Shown here: positions 4,184 to 5,790 of the stretch, piece by piece
Layout: every line of letters begins with the position of its first letter
Position numbering within the stretch: the stretch's first letter is position 1
NCBI GenBank assembly: GCA_030840885.1
Contig: JAVEDQ010000292.1
Location: forward strand, 1-5,790
Direction of reading: 5' to 3'
DNA length: 5,790 nucleotides
DNA from: Frankiaceae bacterium
GTDB lineage: Bacteria > Actinomycetota > Actinomycetes > Frankiales > Frankiaceae
Translations under genes and position numbers: made by a program
The notes under the pieces: generated by a model
Seen by the model: the letters and a program-made list of their open reading frames with translations, nothing else
What the model was told of the DNA's origin: nothing
Databases searched by the model: none

Positions 4184-5143
4184 ATGCCGACGTCCGCCGA
4201 GGACCCTTCGTTCACGCCGCTGTGGTCCGCACGGCCCACTGTCGCGACGGACGCGACCATCGACCACCTGCACCGGCTGGCTCAGATCGGCGGGAAGTAC
4301 ACCCTCGACCAGCTCTACGAACCCAACTGGGGGAACATCGTCCTCGATGTCACCGGCCGAGGGTTCGCCACGCCGACAGTGCGCCGCAGCGACGTCGTGT
4401 TCAAGGTCGACTACGACCTGCTCGACGCGCAGGTGGTCATCGCCGCCAATACCGGCCGGCGAATTCTGCCCTTGGCTGCCGGCTCGGTCGCTGACTTCTT
4501 CAAAGACTTCGTCGCTGCGGCGACGGAACTCGGCATCCCCGCACCTGGCAGCACCATTGAGCCTGAGATCGCCGACGCCCCCCACCTCGATCACGACGAG
4601 CAGCCACGCGATTACGACCAGGCCGTCGCTCGTTGGATTGCCGCCGCATACGCCAGCGCCGCCGACGCCCTGGTTGCCTGGCAGGCGCCCTACCGAGGTC
4701 ATCGCCCCCGAGTCGGCATCATGTGGGGTGGCTTCGATCTGTCCGCCACCCGCTACAACGGACACCCCTCGACACCCTCGGGGCAGGCTCCGATGTTCCA
4801 ACGCAACGGCATGACCGAACAGGTCGCGGCCGTCGGGTTCGTGCTAGGCGACGACACGACACCCTCGAACTTCTACGGCTACGTCTCACCACCACCGGAC
4901 GGGTTCGCCGACATCGACCTCGAGGTGCCCGGGGCCACCTTCACCACCGAGACCGGGCTCGCGACACTCCCCTGGGACGCAGCACGATCCACCGCCGATC
5001 CGACGGCAGCCGTCATCACTTTCGGCGACGCCATCTACCGCGCCGCAGTCGAAAGCGGCGGCTGGGATGCTCAACTCGTGCTCGACCGACACGACGGATG
5101 GTTCGCCGGACACCACCCGATGTACGCCGCAACGAACAGCTGA
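4184..5143 (+). CDS. DUF5996 family protein
   Basis: The protein has 319 residues from ATG 4184; a second ATG lies immediately before at 4181. AGGAG at 4172-4176 is seven bases from 4184 and four from 4181, so 4184 is preferred. The sequence follows the DUF5996 order as I recall it. A helix containing RLAQIGGKYTLDQL (31-44) comes first, then WGNIVLDVTGRGFATPTV (49-66) and FKVDYDLLDAQVVI (73-86). Next are ILPLAAGSVADFFKDF (94-109), the marked WGGFDLSATRYNGHP (181-195), and FYGYVSPPPDGFAD (230-243) followed by LPWDAAR (262-268) near the C terminus. It has no signal peptide or membrane helix, so it is probably cytosolic. No function is established for the family to my knowledge. It stands alone on its strand, with a 318-base gap before it and unrelated remnants after it. 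Confidence 0.88.
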   Translation: MPTSAEDPSFTPLWSARPTVATDATIDHLHRLAQIGGKYTLDQLYEPNWGNIVLDVTGRGFATPTVRRSDVVFKVDYDLLDAQVVIAANTGRRILPLAAGSVADFFKDFVAAATELGIPAPGSTIEPEIADAPHLDHDEQPRDYDQAVARWIAAAYASAADALVAWQAPYRGHRPRVGIMWGGFDLSATRYNGHPSTPSGQAPMFQRNGMTEQVAAVGFVLGDDTTPSNFYGYVSPPPDGFADIDLEVPGATFTTETGLATLPWDAARSTADPTAAVITFGDAIYRAAVESGGWDAQLVLDRHDGWFAGHHPMYAATNS

Positions 5144-5211
5144 CCGTTCGTATAGCTGGGCACTCAACCGTGCTGCTGACGCCCGACGTCTACCGCCTGA
5201 CGGAAAGGGAA
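5143..5211 (+). pseudogene. fragment resembling the C-terminal catalytic tail of a tyrosine recombinase
   Basis: Immediately after the DUF5996 stop, the frame read from 5143 gives VRIAGHSTVLLTPDVYRLTE. In tyrosine recombinases the conserved tail is G-H-(S/A)-x-(I/V)-x-x-T-x-D-x-Y, with the nucleophilic Tyr ten residues after the His in the phage-integrase type. Here His, Ser, Val, Thr, Asp and Tyr (Tyr codon at 5191-5193) all fall at those spacings. The upstream H-x-L-R box and the rest of the catalytic domain are absent, since that DNA encodes DUF5996 in another frame. So this is at most a scar of a lost integrase. No attachment-site repeat or tRNA is visible nearby. Confidence 0.45.
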
Positions 5212-5364
5212 TGCTTCACGAAAGACCAGGTCAACGGGTGCGCCGCGAGGATGTCCCCAGCGCCCGTCAAGGAGCTGCCGTCGAGCGTGAAGTCAGAGGT
5301 TCTGACATGCACCGACCGCTTCACCTGCGGGTCCTGCTGCCCGGGGGACGAGGAGGTCTCATAG
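5212..5364 (+). other. Cys-rich open frame continuing from the recombinase-like fragment
   Basis: The frame of the recombinase-like fragment stays open to TAG 5362-5364. It includes CFTKDQVNGC and ends in CTDRFTCGSCCPGDEEVS, with six Cys in about 50 residues. Third positions remain about 80 percent G or C, as in genes here. No start codon with a ribosome binding site is present: GTG 5170 has none, and the ATG at 5251 abuts GAGG. The complementary frame is equally GC-biased. It could be decayed coding DNA, a small Cys-rich peptide gene, or chance. Confidence 0.2.
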
Positions 5365-5412
5365 TCCAGCCTTATGGTGCTGATAGTGGCTTGTCATGTG
5401 TCGCCCGCAGGA

Positions 5413-5438
5413 TCGGCTTTGTCCTTGTTGGACGCCGA
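5413..5438 (+). promoter_or_regulatory. leader hairpin abutting the ribosome binding site of the secreted-protein gene
   Basis: TCGGC (5413-5417) and GTCC (5421-5424) pair with GGAC (5430-5433) and GCCGA (5434-5438). This gives nine base pairs with a three-base TTT bulge and a TTGTT loop. The stem ends three bases before AAGGAG at 5442-5447, close enough to affect ribosome access. No clear -35/-10 pair could be identified upstream. Confidence 0.35.
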
Positions 5439-5452
5439 CTGAAGGAGATCAC

Positions 5453-5790
5453 ATGATTGCCAAGAAATGGGCTGCGGGCGTGGCACTCGCCGTAGCGGCT
5501 ACTGGCGGTGTTGCAGCGGGCAGTGTCCTGCTAGGTACTGCGAACGCTGCGACGACGCCGACCGCGACGACCCAGGCCGGCCCGGGAGTGCAGGAGAACG
5601 ACGGGATCCCCGAGGCGCAGGAGCACCACGGCGGGCATGCGCTCCAGCTGTCGGGCACCGTGACCGCAGTCGGCAGCGACACGGTCACGATCACGACGTC
5701 GCCCGGTCCGAGTGTGGTCTACAAGACCGACAGCGCCAGCGACATCGACAAGAACGGTGAGGCACAGCTTTCCTCACTCGTCGCGGGCGA
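5453..5790 (+). CDS. secreted protein with signal peptide, possibly DUF5666-like; cut by the right edge
   Basis: The gene starts at ATG 5453 with AAGGAG five bases upstream, and 112 residues are visible. MIAKKW is the charged n-region, residues 7-28 form a hydrophobic stretch of Ala, Val, Gly and Leu, and A-N-A at 30-32 is a good signal peptidase I site. The expected mature start is ATTPTATT. A low-complexity Thr/Ala/Pro linker follows, then a His patch (EHHGGH, 57-62) that might bind metal. Next is a beta-rich unit beginning LQLSGTVTAVGSDTVTITTS (65-84), with DKNGEAQLSSLVAG near the edge. The pattern G-T-V-T-A-V-...-T-V-T-I followed by a K-N-G...L-x-x-L segment resembles small exported beta-barrel proteins annotated DUF5666; this is a resemblance only. 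There is no lipobox Cys, so the protein should be released or held by a later segment outside the window. Confidence 0.85.
   Translation, partial: MIAKKWAAGVALAVAATGGVAAGSVLLGTANAATTPTATTQAGPGVQENDGIPEAQEHHGGHALQLSGTVTAVGSDTVTITTSPGPSVVYKTDSASDIDKNGEAQLSSLVAG

Noticed and set aside
3908..4801. 297-codon minus frame over the spacer and DUF5996
   Set aside because: Most of it is antisense to a confident DUF5996 gene; the remainder in the spacer has no start signal or known domain.
5144..5452. tRNA or attachment site beside the recombinase-like fragment
   Set aside because: No T-loop-like GGTTCGAATCC, no acceptor stem and no direct repeat could be found, so there is no support for an att site.

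Overview
The window is high-GC DNA with strongly GC-biased third codon positions and several GTG starts. It contains an F420-dependent-type oxidoreductase, a SnoaL-like protein and a DUF5996 protein. Together these point to an actinobacterium; the genus cannot be told from the sequence alone. No rRNA, tRNA, CRISPR array or intact mobile element was found.

Layout. (1) 1-1152, minus strand: a two-gene unit encoding a small SCP2-fold-like protein followed 15 bases later by an alpha/beta hydrolase that runs off the left edge. (2) 1153-1600: non-coding, with a Crp/GlxR-like palindrome ahead of the two-gene unit and weak hairpins. (3) 1601-2636: an HxlR-family regulator (minus) divergent from a small multi-pass membrane protein (plus). 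(4) 2620-2844: a decayed second copy of the hxlR 5' end together with its divergent promoter region. (5) 2845-3865: a SnoaL-like protein and an NADPH:F420 reductase-like protein, both plus, separated by a strong stem-loop. (6) 3866-4180: no gene, with a nested dyad just before the next gene. (7) 4184-5143: a DUF5996 protein. (8) 5143-5452: a fragment resembling the tail of a tyrosine recombinase, running into a Cys-rich open frame. (9) 5453 to the right edge: the start of a secreted protein with a signal peptide.

The most interesting signal is a duplicated regulatory cassette that has not been tidied away. The hxlR start plus the divergent promoter (1818-2069) recurs at 2624-2806. In the second copy the hxlR part has lost exactly 69 bases in frame and ends at an amber codon where the intact gene has Gln. 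The promoter half is better kept: it holds the same dyad, GACAC-N24-GTGTC, at the same offset, and one base pair of the dyad has changed in a compensated way (G/C to A/T). I infer that the surviving HxlR protein controls its own divergent promoter and, in trans, the SnoaL/F420-reductase genes. That would make this a small HxlR regulon in which one of two paired repressors has died. The inducer and the substrates are unknown.
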